64,000 nucleotides of DNA, from positions 31,576,001 through 31,640,000 of the forward strand of contig OX467086.1 of NCBI GenBank assembly GCA_950106755.1. Reading direction: 5' to 3'. Positions 46,064 through 59,010 of this stretch are shown here, piece after piece. The notes under the pieces were generated by a model. It had not been told where the DNA came from and did not search any database. It saw nothing but the letters and a program-made list of their open reading frames with translations. This DNA comes from Climacium dendroides. Lineage: Eukaryota; Streptophyta; Bryopsida; Hypnales; Climaciaceae. Each line of letters starts with the position of its first letter. Positions within the stretch are counted from its first letter, which is position 1. A program made the position numbers and the translations under genes.

Positions 46064-46302
46064 CGCGCACTTACTTGCTAGACGCCCAGGAAGTGGAATC
46101 CCCCACTGGGATGAATATATGCAAGTCGATCGGTTTACTTTATCTGTTGTCAGTGATCGAACTGGAATGCGCAAAGTCCGGAGGATCTGCGTTGAGCAGA
46201 TAAGTATTGGTGTGAGATCGAGCTGGGCACTTGGATTAGCTGATGCGTCCGTGATTGAGAGTTGCTCTGTCAAGTGATGAGAAGTGCCGAGGGCTCACCA
46301 GG

Positions 46303-46310
46303 CTTATATA
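46303..46310 (-). promoter_or_regulatory. TATA box of peroxidase at 46,063
   Basis: TATATAAG on the minus strand, 240 bp upstream of the ATG; mirror of 52,589-52,596. Confidence 0.75.
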
Positions 46311-47355
46311 CGTCCGTCCAAACTGACTCCATGCCAGCAGAGGTCTCCGTCCTCTTTGAAACAGTGAATCTGCGCTTGCCTCGTGGTCTTCTCCGAGTTC
46401 CTGAAAGAGCGTGGTTATGCAAATTAGTTTAATTTTATTTTACTCGCCTTGCCCTTGGCCGTGTAGAATTCAACCCGACTTGCTGGCCGTCGGGTGCAGT
46501 CTTGCGACTGCCCCGGTTCACCGGTTGATTATTTTCTGGAAGCCCGTCGGTCGGCCCCGCACTTCGACGCAGCTCCACCGGCGGATGGACTTCCTTCAAG
46601 GAACACGCCCGCAGATGACACGCCCAGTTGGAATCTCACTTTCTTAAAAATAAACTAGTATTCAAGAGTTTTTGTTAGTTTGAAACCCCGGCCCGCCATT
46701 CAAGTCCAGTGAACCACTGGTGGTGAATTTCCCGGGATGCCCCATAAATGGGGGTTTAGTAGTCCGATTAAGGCAGAGTTTTGACCGCGCAATTGGGCGT
46801 TCACATATTTCATCCTAGATTGTCTTATTGTGTTATTTCTTACAGCTTTATCATCTTCTTAACTACACTAATGATGATAAATAGTATTATGTTGTGATTA
46901 GTGTTACGTGAATTTTACCCCGGTCACTCTAAACTTCAATTAGTTGGCATTTAATGTTGTGTTCACTTTTCTGAGCAATAACTTTTTTGAGTATGTAATA
47001 GGTTTCTTGGGTTCATATGTTTATCTTTGCAGTTTGATGAAATAGTTAGGTAACACTAAATGTAAACTTGTAAAAAATTTATACCCAATAGTTGACAAAT
47101 AGTGTTTATGTTGACATTTAGTGTTGGTAACATTAACCAAATTGTTGACAATTAATGTTATGCTTCGTGATTAGTGTTACCAACACTATTTATCATCATT
47201 AGTGTAGTGGAATTCTTATCATCTAAGGTTTTCAAAAGTTCAATTCTCTTTCATTAGAACTCAAAGTTTGGCATGATTGAAAAACTTGGTTATTACTGAA
47301 GTGCAATTCAAATGGATTCATATACAATGAGAGTCAAAAATGAGGGAAAAAGATG
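46311..47355 (-). other. 5' flank of inner peroxidase, left arm
   Basis: The first 150 bp are the shared peroxidase promoter block. Beyond about 46,650 the sequence is the AT-rich segment whose diverged duplicate is at 26.9 kb. A short inverted motif (taatgatgataaatagtgtt / aacactatttatcatcatta) recurs at 46,868 and 47,185, bracketing about 330 bp, possibly a small element. No gene seen. Confidence 0.5.
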
Positions 47356-47540
47356 TATTGGGAATTTCATCAAAATGGGGAGATTCCATATGCCATTGTC
47401 ACAGTGTGCCATTTCGAGAGTTCAGAATTGGTGGGTGGGTGGTTTGAAATCTATTAGTGTATAAGATTTCAAACCACCCGGTTTGAACTATGGGATGTCA
47501 AAGTCACAAAATATTCTCCATTTTAATGAAATTCCCCATA
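47356..47540. mobile_element. Mariner/Stowaway-like MITE, about 181 bp
   Basis: Imperfect terminal repeats (ttgggaatttcatcaaaatg; cattttaatgaaattcccca) flanked by TA on both sides, with an inner hairpin ggtttgaaatct/agatttcaaacc. TA duplication plus small size suggests a Tc1/mariner-type MITE. Mirror copy at 51,359-51,543. Confidence 0.6.
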
Positions 47541-50028
47541 TGCATGTACTCCATGAGTTAAAAATGTATGTAATGCCTTCAAATTGTTTTAAATGAAATA
47601 AAATGTGGATAATTTGTAAAGCATTTTTAAATATAAATATAGTATAGAGTAATATAATATGTATGTGTAAGAAAATGGATTCCTTGATGTTTGATTTTAG
47701 AAAATAGTATAAAATTCAAAACAATTCACTAGAAAAAATCCATTTCTTTTTAACCATTTGCGTTGTGGGATAAAGTTGTGTTCTCTCCAATTGCACAAAG
47801 GTAGTGCACTTTGAGACTTGAGCTCATGTGATAGGTGAATACTTTAATATTTTTTTAAAATATTTTCATGGACTTTTATAACTCTAGTAAGGTCCTAATC
47901 TTCCACTTTTGACCTTGAAATTCACATTTTTGAATCAAACATAGTACTACCCCCTAAAAAAATTGGCAAAGACAAGCATCTAAATGGAGTCTGTTTTAAA
48001 ATAGTGTACTATTTCTTAAAATCTATATAAAAAAAACTATTCAATGTCTACATCTATTATATGTATAGTCATTTCAAATTTCATTCAAAATTAACATACG
48101 ACGCAAAAGTTATGAGCCAAAAGCACTTGTTCAAAGCCAAGGTGATAAAAATAAGGACCAATGTTTCTTGCAATCACCCTCCTACAATATATGCCTATTC
48201 CCAAAACTACATGCACCAAAAAGAACGACCTAAAATCAAGTATCAACTCAAAAGGTTGAATCAAGTATTTACATTTTTATTACGACTTGAAAAAGCTTTC
48301 AATCCTTGCATTGAAAGACTAGCACTCATTCTTAAATCATGTGTTGGATCATTAAGGAGATTCCCTACAATCATGCATACAATCTAAAATGTTGAATATA
48401 TTCACATTGGATAAGTTTTTGTATTCTAGAGCCCCACCATTGTCCGAGCCATTGCCATGACTCTCTTCCAAACTATTTTCCTTGTTTTCCATTTGTAAGT
48501 AAAACTTTATATACTTTTGCATACCAATGCCTGCCCCCGACCCCACCCCCATCAAACTCATTGAGCTTTGTAGCATCACTCCTCTCATAAGTCCACTTCA
48601 CTTGAATCACACCAGCTTTCTACTATGAATATCAATCATTGGAGATTCAAGAACAAGAAATTGCAAAAGGTCATGAAAATGAATGTTAATATAAATATTA
48701 GATCTTACTAACACAAATGCATCATACAAAATAACAAAAGTCAATATGTAAAACTATAACAATTGATAAGGGTCAATGCAAGAAACACCAATACAAGTTA
48801 TGTCACATGAAGAGTGACAAAGCTTTCTTTTGTGATAACTTTTGAAGCAAGAATTTGACAAACTTTGAATTTTGATTGGATACGGATGTTTCTATTATTA
48901 TCATATCCTTTATTTTTGAAAAAAAATTAAAACACCATTTTACATTTAGAAATCAATTTTGCTAATTTTTCACATCTTTAGGTTTAGTGTTTTGGAGGAA
49001 CTTCAAGTATCCAAAATTAATGAATAGAGCTGAAATTTATGTGGTCTATTTCTACAATAAAAGGGCATATTCCATATTAGAGGGTTCTAATAAATAGATT
49101 ATTTTATGTCCTTCGTATTTGTGCAAATAGGGCTCCTTGGCGTGTGCACTTTTGAACATTGAAGATGGTTTCAAATTCATCATTTCTGTAAAATTTCATC
49201 AGTCATCACAACCAAAACTTAATTAAATTAAGCCCTTGGGATTCTATAGTATTAGTTGGTAGTTGGTAAAATTAAACCAAACTAAAAGACTAATTGAAGG
49301 AGCCCACTTTGGGCTTTTTGAGAACTTGGGCAAGCTCTATGGACTCCACAACTTTAAATTTCTGATTGGAATTTTTAGAATGGATGCTTCTTATCATAGT
49401 CTACATGTAAAGCTTTTTCTTATGGTTGGTGTTGTGTCACCATGAAGTAAGTGAGAATGACATTCTTGTCACAACTATCAACTGGCTTTTGATGGTAGTC
49501 AATACTACAATGTTTAATATGAATACCCTAGATCTTTGATTCCCATGGTAGAATCTAGTAAGGAATTACATTATGATTTAGTAGAAAAACTTTCTAGGTA
49601 AACTAATATTGAAATTATTGTAAATACATTGGTTCAATATTTGGATCTTATCATTTTGGAAGGATAATATTGTATGAATATATCTACAAAATGTTGTAGA
49701 TCCTTGGATTCCTAATTGTTGATGTTAGAAACAAGATGCTGGCAACAAAATGCATGAAGTTGTTGAGACATTGAACATATAATTTACCCCTAAAGTCCCC
49801 AAATTCAAAATATTCAAAATATTCAAAAAATTGGATTTTAAATATATAATCACTTTTAATTTCTTTTGAAAAATAAAGGATAAAATTACAACCAAAGCAT
49901 CTAGAAAAAGATTTTTTATTTTTGGCATTGCATTCAAAATTCAAAAGTTATAGCTTGGATAAAAACAATTTGGCAAATACCACCAAAATTATTTAGTCCT
50001 TTTTGCAATCACCTCTTAGCACTCTTCA

Positions 50029-50250
50029 TAGTACACTTCACAAAATTTCATGTATCTATTAGCACTCTTTATGGATTAATATGCCTATTGCATTCTTCAT
50101 AGAATTTCATGTGCCTAGTAGAACCCTTTATGAATTAATTTCATATGCCTATTAGCACTCTACATAGATTTAATTCATGTGTCTAATAGCATTTTCATGG
50201 ATTATTTTAAATGCCTATTAGCACTTTTCGTGGATTAATTTCATATGCTC
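50029..50250. repeat. Degenerate tandem repeat (about 40-50 bp unit)
   Basis: Five imperfect units built around tgcctattagcactcttcat and ggattaatttcatatgcc. Confidence 0.7.
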
Positions 50251-50315
50251 CAATGGCACAAATGCTTTAAAGAGATTTTTGGTTTCCCCTTGGGCTCGCT
50301 AGGACATCAAATGTC

Positions 50316-50491
50316 GTTTAAGGTGTAAGTGACAATATACATAGTCTCTTCTATTAAATGCAAACTATATCATGTTCTAAACTACACAATTCATCAATCA
50401 TTTGTTTAAGGTATAAGTGACAATATACATAGTCTCTTCTATTAAATGCAAACTATATCATGTTCTAAACTACACAATTCATCAATCATTT
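50316..50491. repeat. 88-bp direct duplication
   Basis: Two almost identical 88-bp copies, starting gtttaaggtgtaagtgacaa at 50,316 and gtttaaggtataagtgacaa at 50,404. Confidence 0.93.
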
Positions 50492-51358
50492 GTTCTTGCT
50501 AAATCCAAATCACATATTCACATCCAAATGTATTCTCCCTAATACTAATTACAAATATGCATAGAAAAGGAATTTGAAGAAACTTCAATACGGTGCTCTC
50601 ACCATTGCTTGTCAATGACCTTGAGAAAGAAACTAATAAGAGTGGGCTTCCATGTGGAGTTGAGGGCCAGTGGGACCTGTCGATCTTCAGCAAAATGGGC
50701 ATCCCTGTTTCTCAGAAATGCCCATTTAACTGATGATTGGCAGACTCCACCAGCCCCCACCTCCACATAGAAACCTGCCCTAAAAGACCAAAGCAAAACA
50801 TAAATTCTACGCCCTTCGAACTCCTTTTACAAAGAAAAATAATTTCAACGTGCACAAAACAGTAATTAGACTCTGCCCAGCCAGGATGTTGGAAGCCCCA
50901 CAAGCACCTCACAAAGACATGTTTGAGACTTGAAGTCCAAAACACTCCACACCTCTGCATCCAGCACTTGAATAATTCATTGTTGAGTTGAATTGGAAGA
51001 TTAGGACCTTACTAGAGTTATAGGAGTCCATGAAAATATTTTAAAAAAATATTAAAGTATTCACCTATCACATGAGCTCAAGTCTCAAAGTGCACTACCT
51101 TTGTGCAATTGGAGAGAACACAACTTTATCCCACAACGCAAATGGTTAAAAAGAAATGGATTTTTTCTAGTGAATTGTTTTGAATTTTATACTATTTTCT
51201 AAAATCAAACATCAAGGAATCCATTTTCTTACACATACATATTATATTACTCTATACTATATTTATATTTAAAAATGCTTTACAAATTATCCACATTTTA
51301 TTTCATTTAAAACAATTTGAAGGCATTACATACATTTTTAACTCATGGAGTACATGCA

Positions 51359-51543
51359 TATGGGGAATTTCATTAAAATGGAGAATATTTTGTGACTTTG
51401 ACATCCCATAGTTCAAACCGGGTGGTTTGAAATCTTATACACTAATAGATTTCAAACCACCCACCCACCAATTCTGAACTCTCGAAATGGCACACTGTGA
51501 CAATGGCATATGGAATCTCCCCATTTTGATGAAATTCCCAATA
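51359..51543. mobile_element. Mariner/Stowaway-like MITE, mirror copy
   Basis: Reverse-complement counterpart of the element at 47,356-47,540, with the same TA-flanked ends; part of the homogenised arm core. Confidence 0.6.
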
Positions 51544-52588
51544 CATCTTTTTCCCTCATTTTTGACTCTCATTGTATATGAATCCATTTGAATTGCACTT
51601 CAGTAATAACCAAGTTTTTCAATCATGCCAAACTTTGAGTTCTAATGAAAGAGAATTGAACTTTTGAAAACCTTAGATGATAAGAATTCCACTACACTAA
51701 TGATGATAAATAGTGTTGGTAACACTAATCACGAAGCATAACATTAATTGTCAACAATTTGGTTAATGTTACCAACACTAAATGTCAACATAAACACTAT
51801 TTGTCAACTATTGGGTATAAATTTTTTACAAGTTTACATTTAGTGTTACCTAACTATTTCATCAAACTGCAAAGATAAACATATGAACCCAAGAAACCTA
51901 TTACATACTCAAAAAAGTTATTGCTCAGAAAAGTGAACACAACATTAAATGCCAACTAATTGAAGTTTAGAGTGACCGGGGTAAAATTCACGTAACACTA
52001 ATCACAACATAATACTATTTATCATCATTAGTGTAGTTAAGAAGATGATAAAGCTGTAAGAAATAACACAATAAGACAATCTAGGATGAAATATGTGAAC
52101 GCCCAATTGCGCGGTCAAAACTCTGCCTTAATCGGACTACTAAACCCCCATTTATGGGGCATCCCGGGAAATTCACCACCAGTGGTTCACTGGACTTGAA
52201 TGGCGGGCCGGGGTTTCAAACTAACAAAAACTCTTGAATACTAGTTTATTTTTAAGAAAGTGAGATTCCAACTGGGCGTGTCATCTGCGGGCGTGTTCCT
52301 TGAAGGAAGTCCATCCGCCGGTGGAGCTGCGTCGAAGTGCGGGGCCGACCGACGGGCTTCCAGAAAATAATCAACCGGTGAACCGGGGCAGTCGCAAGAC
52401 TGCACCCGACGGCCAGCAAGTCGGGTTGAATTCTACACGGCCAAGGGCAAGGCGAGTAAAATAAAATTAAACTAATTTGCATAACCACGCTCTTTCAGGA
52501 ACTCGGAGAAGACCACGAGGCAAGCGCAGATTCACTGTTTCAAAGAGGACGGAGACCTCTGCTGGCATGGAGTCAGTTTGGACGGACG

Positions 52589-52596
52589 TATATAAG
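52589..52596 (+). promoter_or_regulatory. TATA box of peroxidase at 52,836
   Basis: TATATAAG, 240 bp upstream of the ATG. Confidence 0.75.
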
Positions 52597-52835
52597 CCTG
52601 GTGAGCCCTCGGCACTTCTCATCACTTGACAGAGCAACTCTCAATCACGGACGCATCAGCTAATCCAAGTGCCCAGCTCGATCTCACACCAATACTTATC
52701 TGCTCAACGCAGATCCTCCGGACTTTGCGCATTCCAGTTCGATCACTGACAACAGATAAAGTAAACCGATCGACTTGCATATATTCATCCCAGTGGGGGA
52801 TTCCACTTCCTGGGCGTCTAGCAAGTAAGTGCGCG

Positions 52836-53828
52836 ATGGCCGCTTCGAGGTCCGCGATGGGCCTGCTGTGCGCCGCAGCAGTCCTTCTCAGCTTCATGAG
52901 CGCACCCGTGGCCACTGCCAGTCGAAGCCTCTCCAGTTCTGGCTCTGGCGGTTGCCAAGAAGGCTTCTACCAGCACTCGTGCCCCAACGTGGAAACCATC
53001 ATCTACGAGTCCATGCTCAAGTCGTTCCAGCAGAACAGCACGGTGGCGCCCGGCGTGCTCCGCCTGGCGTACCACGACTGCTTCGTGCGCGGCTGCGACG
53101 CGTCGTTGCTCCTGAACGGATCCAACACCGAGAGAACCAACATCATCAACGGCGGCCTCCACGGCTTCGAGGCCATCGACGCCGCCAAGGCCGCCGTGGA
53201 GGAGGCTTGCCCGGGCGTGGTCTCGTGCTCCGACGTGCTGCAGTTCGCCGTGCGCGACACCGTGAAGTTGACGGGAGGACAAGGCTGGACCGTGCCCGCC
53301 GGAAGACGCGACGGAAGGGTGTCCCGATCCTCCGAGGTGGCCGCCAATCTGCTGACGCCCAACAACACGGTGCCGGCGCTGCTGAATGTGTTCCAGAAGA
53401 AGGGCCTGAACGCCGCGCAGATGGTGGTGCTGGCTGGCGCTCACACCCTCGGGAAGGCGCCGTGCGTGACCTTCGACAATCGCATTCAGGGCGCCCAGGT
53501 CGACCCCACCATGCAAGCGCACTTCGCCCAGGACTTGAAGCAGAAGTGCCCCATGGCCAACATCACAGACACGGAAGTGCCGCTGGACTTGGTGTCGGCC
53601 ACCAAGTTCGACTCGCAGTACTTCAAGAACATCGTGAACAAGATGGGCTTGCTCACTTCCGATCAGAGCATGTGGGTGGACTCGCGCACCAAGGGCTCCG
53701 TCCAGGCCAACACCGACAGCGCCACCTTCAACGCCAACTTCGCCCAAGCCATGGTGGCGCTCAGCCAGGTGGATGTGCTCACGGGCAGCGCCGGCGAGAT
53801 CCGGCGAGTGTGCTATTCCGTGAACTAA
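52836..53828 (+). CDS. Class III secretory peroxidase, inner copy (right arm)
   Basis: Identical in protein to 45,071-46,063 and its exact mirror (coordinates sum to 98,899). All catalytic and disulfide residues are intact: Arg76, His80, His203, and cysteines 49, 82, 87, 125, 131, 210, 238 and 326. The start is the ATG aligned with the other copies; the in-frame upstream extension to 52,626 lacks ATG. With the left-arm copy it forms a head-to-head pair facing across the loop, promoters about 6.3 kb apart. Convergent with the copy at 59,011-60,003. Confidence 0.95.
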   Translation: MAASRSAMGLLCAAAVLLSFMSAPVATASRSLSSSGSGGCQEGFYQHSCPNVETIIYESMLKSFQQNSTVAPGVLRLAYHDCFVRGCDASLLLNGSNTERTNIINGGLHGFEAIDAAKAAVEEACPGVVSCSDVLQFAVRDTVKLTGGQGWTVPAGRRDGRVSRSSEVAANLLTPNNTVPALLNVFQKKGLNAAQMVVLAGAHTLGKAPCVTFDNRIQGAQVDPTMQAHFAQDLKQKCPMANITDTEVPLDLVSATKFDSQYFKNIVNKMGLLTSDQSMWVDSRTKGSVQANTDSATFNANFAQAMVALSQVDVLTGSAGEIRRVCYSVN

Positions 53829-56800
53829 TTCAGTTGGGCAGGCCTTTTAGCTTAGTTCACTTGAATTGGTGCCGAGGAGCCAGCTCCATGGCGGGTACCC
53901 CGGCCAAGTAGTGAGTGTACAAAATTCATTCTTTAGAGAGCATCAGGTAGCTAGAAGTTAGAAACCATTCATTCCACGTCAGGATTGGTTGGAGACCGGA
54001 TGCCCGAAGGGCGTTTTCCAATCCAGTCGGCGCGTGCATTGATTTCCTGGTTAGCAGGTTTGATTTTGAATGCCCCCACTTCAATTCAGTGGTGAGGCAA
54101 TTCATGTTTATGATTCTTTGGCTAGCTTCCAGTGATGTCTACGGTCGTATGACATTTCCAGGCTGGCACGTCTTCATGACACCCAGTGGACTCAATTGAA
54201 TTGGCACTTCAGTAAATTGACCGCTTCTGGATGATTTCCATGTTTTACACATCTCAGCACTTGCTCGTGAAGTCAATGTTAGACTTGCAATCGATTGGTT
54301 TGGCCACGAGATCATGCACTCTCTCTGTTCATTGATTTTTGAGTGATGTTGGTTCGTGGGCGCCAGGCAGTTACATCCTGTATGTGGCTGGCCCCGCTGG
54401 TACAGGATGCATTCTTTCCAGGTTATCACTTCGAACTTAGAAACCAAGTCATTCTACGGCATTATATGTTTGTCGGAGACCCGACGAATTGAGTAGGTCG
54501 TTTTCCAATCGATGATGCAGGTTTAGTAAGCTAAGATTGAGCATGATGAAGCTGATTGCAGACCTTTCGGAGAAAACTTTCATCCAAAAGAGTGAGGAGT
54601 TGGTTTCAATGACCCGAGCCAGCTCCATGGCGGGTACCCCGGCCAAGTAGTGAGTGTACAAAATTCATTCTTTTGAGAGCATCAGGTAGGTAGAAATTAG
54701 AAACCATTCATTCCACGCGAAGATTTGGTTGGAACCCGAAGGGCGTTTCCCAATCGATGCAGGCGTGCATTCGTCGTTAGATAGTTGCCCCCACTTCAAT
54801 TCAGTGGTGAGGCAATTCATGTATTTTATGATTCTTTGGCTAGCTTCCAGTGATGTCTGCGGCCGTATGACATTTTCAGGCTGGCACGTCTTCATAACAC
54901 CCAGTTGACTCAATTGAATTGGCACTTCGGTTAATTAACCTCTTCTGGATAAATTCCAAGTTTCAGTTATCTCAGCACTTGCTCGTAAACTCAATGTTAG
55001 ACCTGCAGTCGATTAGTTTGGCCACAAGATCATGCACTCTGTCTCTTCATTGTTTTTTTAGTGTTTTTTTTGGGGCCAATCAGCTACTTCCTGTATGTGG
55101 CTGGCCCCAGAGAATCAGAATTCATGCTTTCGTGATCATCTTTCGAACTTTGAAACCTAACTGTCATTCAAGCTTACTGGTTGGAGTCGTTCGTCTGGTC
55201 ATAGCGGACCTTGGACCGGTGTTTACCTGGAACACAAGCTTAACATGGCAATGTCGATTTCTACTCTATCTCCTCAACCGCTCCTTCGGTCATTTTGACG
55301 ACCTGTGTTCAGCATTTTGCTCTCAGAAGAAATTTTTCAGTCTATATAGTTTGCTTGATATTGGCCGATGGACAAGACAATATATTAAAGTTGAGTATAT
55401 TAAGTGTTTTATGAGCATTAGAAAGTGTTCTCGTTTTATGGATTTATAGAGAATCTCAAATGTTTTGTTCACATTGAAAAATTGCTATACCTAACTGAGG
55501 AATTAGAGGTTTTAAACAATATTTGAACATGTAGTGGTACAAGTAGCTCACTATGCGGAAATCAACTTAAAAACTTTTGGAAATAGTTTTTGATATAAGA
55601 AAAATTCAATCAAATCTGTTAGTGAAGAAAACTTTTAATGCTTTTAGTATTTTTCAACTGAAGCCTGTACTTGGATCTCTGTCCTGGGATCTCGGGTCTT
55701 GTTTGTTGAGTTTTCTTCCAAACATTACAAATCATCGGCCTCTTCTGGATTGCTTTGTTTTTCATGTCTAATAAGTAACAGGCCCGTAAAGAGACCAGGC
55801 TCTTCAAATTGCCCCTGTCAAATTAAAGGGTCTAGTATGGAGAATGCAGAACTAAAGAATTGATCACCAGGAAGTTCAAAATGGCAAGTTGTTGGGAACA
55901 GAATCCAAACTACAGATGGATGAAAAGAAAAAGGACAATGTTGCCAACGTAGCACATAAGAAAAATGATGAACAATTGAGAAGCCTTGAAGTTCCATTTT
56001 CAAGTTAGTAGAAATATGGTAATGAAAGTTCCATCTTCAATGTTCCATTTTCTATTAGTGAGGGACACTTCCTAAACCTATGTTGTTTCCCAATTAAATA
56101 CAAGAGGATTGCTTTTGGTTGGATACATCATGTCCCATTCAGGAAACTATTCCATTTGAATACACACCACCTATGAACTAAAATAGCAACCTACAAGCTT
56201 TTACTCTTTTAGAAATTATAAATAGATGTCTAGTATTCATTGTGGATTTCATTCTTCTTTCATTGAAAATTCACTGAAAAATCTTCCACTACACCAACTC
56301 ACTCCAATTTCAATTGGCCTCCTATAGGGTTGTTTCTTGGACATGTTATATAGGAAACTGTATTAAAATAGTGGTATTCCATGTATCATATTCTATGCCA
56401 TATTCTATACCATATTCTAAATTGGTCTCCTATACTCCTATAGGGTTGCTTCTTAGACATATTACATACGGAACTTTGTTAAAATGGCGGTATTCCATGT
56501 GCCATATTCTTGTGCCATATTCTAACCAGTTGGTATAAACCATAAATGTGACATGTAGGAAAGATATACGTTTCAAAAATCTTAGATTGATATAAATATA
56601 CATTTAAGAGATCTTGGATTTCAGATTATACAATCTAAATTATAAAAGTGCCATCTATGACACATATAGATTTCAGACATTTAAGAATGGTATAAATTTA
56701 AGAAATCTAGGACAATTGTACAATTCTAACTGCCCAATCTGAATGGTAAAAACTGCCAAAGTTGCCAAATTTTGCCATTTTAATGAAATTGCCCATTTAC

Positions 56801-59010
56801 CTTATTGGTTCTGTATCAATTAAATGTTACTAGATTTTCCCAAAAATGTCTGATAAATTTACTCTTTGTCCATTTTTTTGTGTTTGTAACTGCGGACTGC
56901 TCAACAACAAGCTAAGCCTTCAATCACGTATGAAAAAAACTCAGGTTGTAGATGAAGGGCACATGGGTCAATCTGCTCTGTTAGACTTCTTGAATAGCAT
57001 TCTATTCCTTTAGAAGCAATGTACCATCTTCTTCATAATAGGGTACTATTGCAGGAGTTGTTTTGTGGGACTAAATCATTGAGAAGACGGAAGTCGCTGA
57101 ACTGATTCAGTAACAAGTCCTTGCTGCTACAAAGTCCATCAAAATTTCTGCACGAGAGGCTCCTTGTATAATATATAGACATTCTACTATGAGACGAATT
57201 GCACAATTGAATTAAGTTCTAAGGGACCGAAATTCGCAGGTACTGATTCTCCAAGAGAGACGACTGCTTCAATCTAGCTTTGCAGTACGGTAGGGACACA
57301 ATCGCGCGCGACATGGCTTGTGCGGACACCAAGTTAACTAGACATCGAACGGAGCAGCTGGAGCAATCTTTGAAATCAATTAAATGCCACGCTGTAGATA
57401 ATTGGTTTGCAGTTGAGTTCAACGATTTTCGAGGACTATCGATCACTATTAGTCATATGTATGTTACTTCGCAACACGACTAGCTTGAGGACGATAAAGC
57501 AGAACGACGAAGGAATTCTGGCATTGATGCTCACATGTGAGATATGTACTCACCTAAGGTGCGTGAAACAGAAAAAATTCCATTCAGTGCCGCCTGCACC
57601 ATCCAAAGCCCTTTGAAGGCCATTGCATGCTGCCTGTGTTGGAATCGGAGGTATAGCGCTTGACCGCTTGTCCGTGTTTTTGAGTTCAAATTTCGACTCT
57701 GCCATTGGTATATATCTCTGAAATAGTTGTCCCTTCAGGAGGTTCTTCAAGTGTCTCAGCATACTTGGGATTGGAAGTTTCATACTGTAGCGTCTCGTGG
57801 CACCGACCCATTGTAGTAGTTCTCACGAGTTGATATTTAGACCAGTTTCGTCGTAATAATATTCCCGTTCCCAAGATGAACGCGAAAAAAAGAACAAGTT
57901 CCATCTTCATGTGGACCGGCAAGTACGCAAGAAGATGAAATCCAGAACTCAGGCCAGGTGGCCTGGAAATTGAAATGAATCGACGTCGATCTGCTTTCCC
58001 TCACAAATGCTCACGTTTCTTTCAAATTTTGAATCTCAACCGCTCTTTGTGAGACGAGTTAATGAAAGTAAACCCAAGTGGTGCAAGGCCGTTGCCAAGC
58101 ACGCCAATAGTACTGAGTCCATGCCAGTGGAGCGTTTTCAGAACCGAGGTTGGCGACGCAAGAGTGGCACGCACTCTTCATATATTCCAGATTATGATGT
58201 AGCCAAATTCTGTAAATGCCCCACCAGAGTCGGGCCATTGGAGCCAACTCCTCACTCTTTTGGAGGTACAGCGCTGGAGAATTATCGTGAAGTAGTTACA
58301 TGATGTAGTCGCTTCTTCCCAATGGAGCCAAATTCAAGGCTCAATGTCAGATTACTAGACCTGCATGAACCGATTGGCTAACGACCTTCTCAATCCCTGG
58401 GATTTCCAACCAATAAGGACGTAGAATGACTTGGCTTCTCAGTTCCAGGTCATGACCTCGAAAGAATGAATTCTGTACCAGCGGGGCCAGCCACAAACAC
58501 ACAGTATGTACCTGGCTGGCGCCCACGAACCAACATCACTCAAAAATCAATGAACAGAGAGAGTGCATGATCTCGTGGCCAAACTAATCGACTGCAGGTC
58601 TAACATTGAGTTGACGAGCAAGAATTAAGATGTCTGAAACATGGAAATTATCCAGAAGCGGTCAATTTACTGAAGTGCCAATTCAATTGAGTCCACTGGG
58701 TGTCATGAAGACGTGCCAGCCTGCACATGTCATACGACCGCAGACGTCACAGGAAGCTGGCAAAGAATCATAAAATGCAATGAAGTGCGGGCATTCAAAA
58801 TCAAACCTGCTAACCAGGACATCAATGCACGCACCGACTGGATTGGATTCGGGCTTCCGGTCTCCAACCAATCATGACGTGGAATGAATGGTTTCTAACT
58901 TCTACCTACCTGATGCTCGAATGTTCACTACTTGGTCGGGGTACCCGCCATGGAGCTGGCTCCTGGGCACCAATTCAAGTGAACTAAGCTAAAAGGCCTG
59001 CCCAACTGAA
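53829..59010. other. Mirror of 39,889-45,070, no gene
   Basis: Reverse complement of the left-arm interval, with no difference seen in the stretches compared. Contains the same internally duplicated peroxidase 3' flanks and the tandem duplication at 56,309-56,523. Open frames here are mirrored shadows without recognisable domains. Confidence 0.65.

Larger units (their letters stand above)
34628..47904 (+). repeat. Left arm of giant inverted repeat
   Basis: Reverse complement of the right arm (50,995-64,000). 34,628 pairs with the last base of the window, so the true outer end is unknown. From 37,990 to 47,904 paired positions sum to exactly 98,899, meaning no net indels. Between about 39,660 and 47,874 I found no difference in any stretch compared, and all mirrored ORFs translate identically. 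Outside that core the arms differ by substitutions and by array expansions. The inner end shows two mismatches (47,875-47,876), then identity to 47,904, then no similarity. Confidence 0.92.
47905..50994. other. Loop (axis) of the giant inverted repeat
   Basis: 3.09 kb without mirror symmetry; the axis is at 49,449.5. The left two thirds (to about 49,850) align with 28.1-30.7 kb in direct orientation. The right end (about 50,430-50,980) aligns with 37,980-38,360, the distal 5' flank of the outer peroxidase. The loop therefore joins two kinds of peroxidase-flank sequence. A minus-strand ORF at 48,352-48,588 looks like a decayed fragment shared with 28.6 kb. No intact gene. Confidence 0.75.

Noticed and set aside
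43450..55449. 176-codon ORF present identically in both arms as a conserved gene
   Set aside because: Its identity only reflects the homogenised arms; it overlaps duplicated peroxidase 3' flank and has no recognisable motif.
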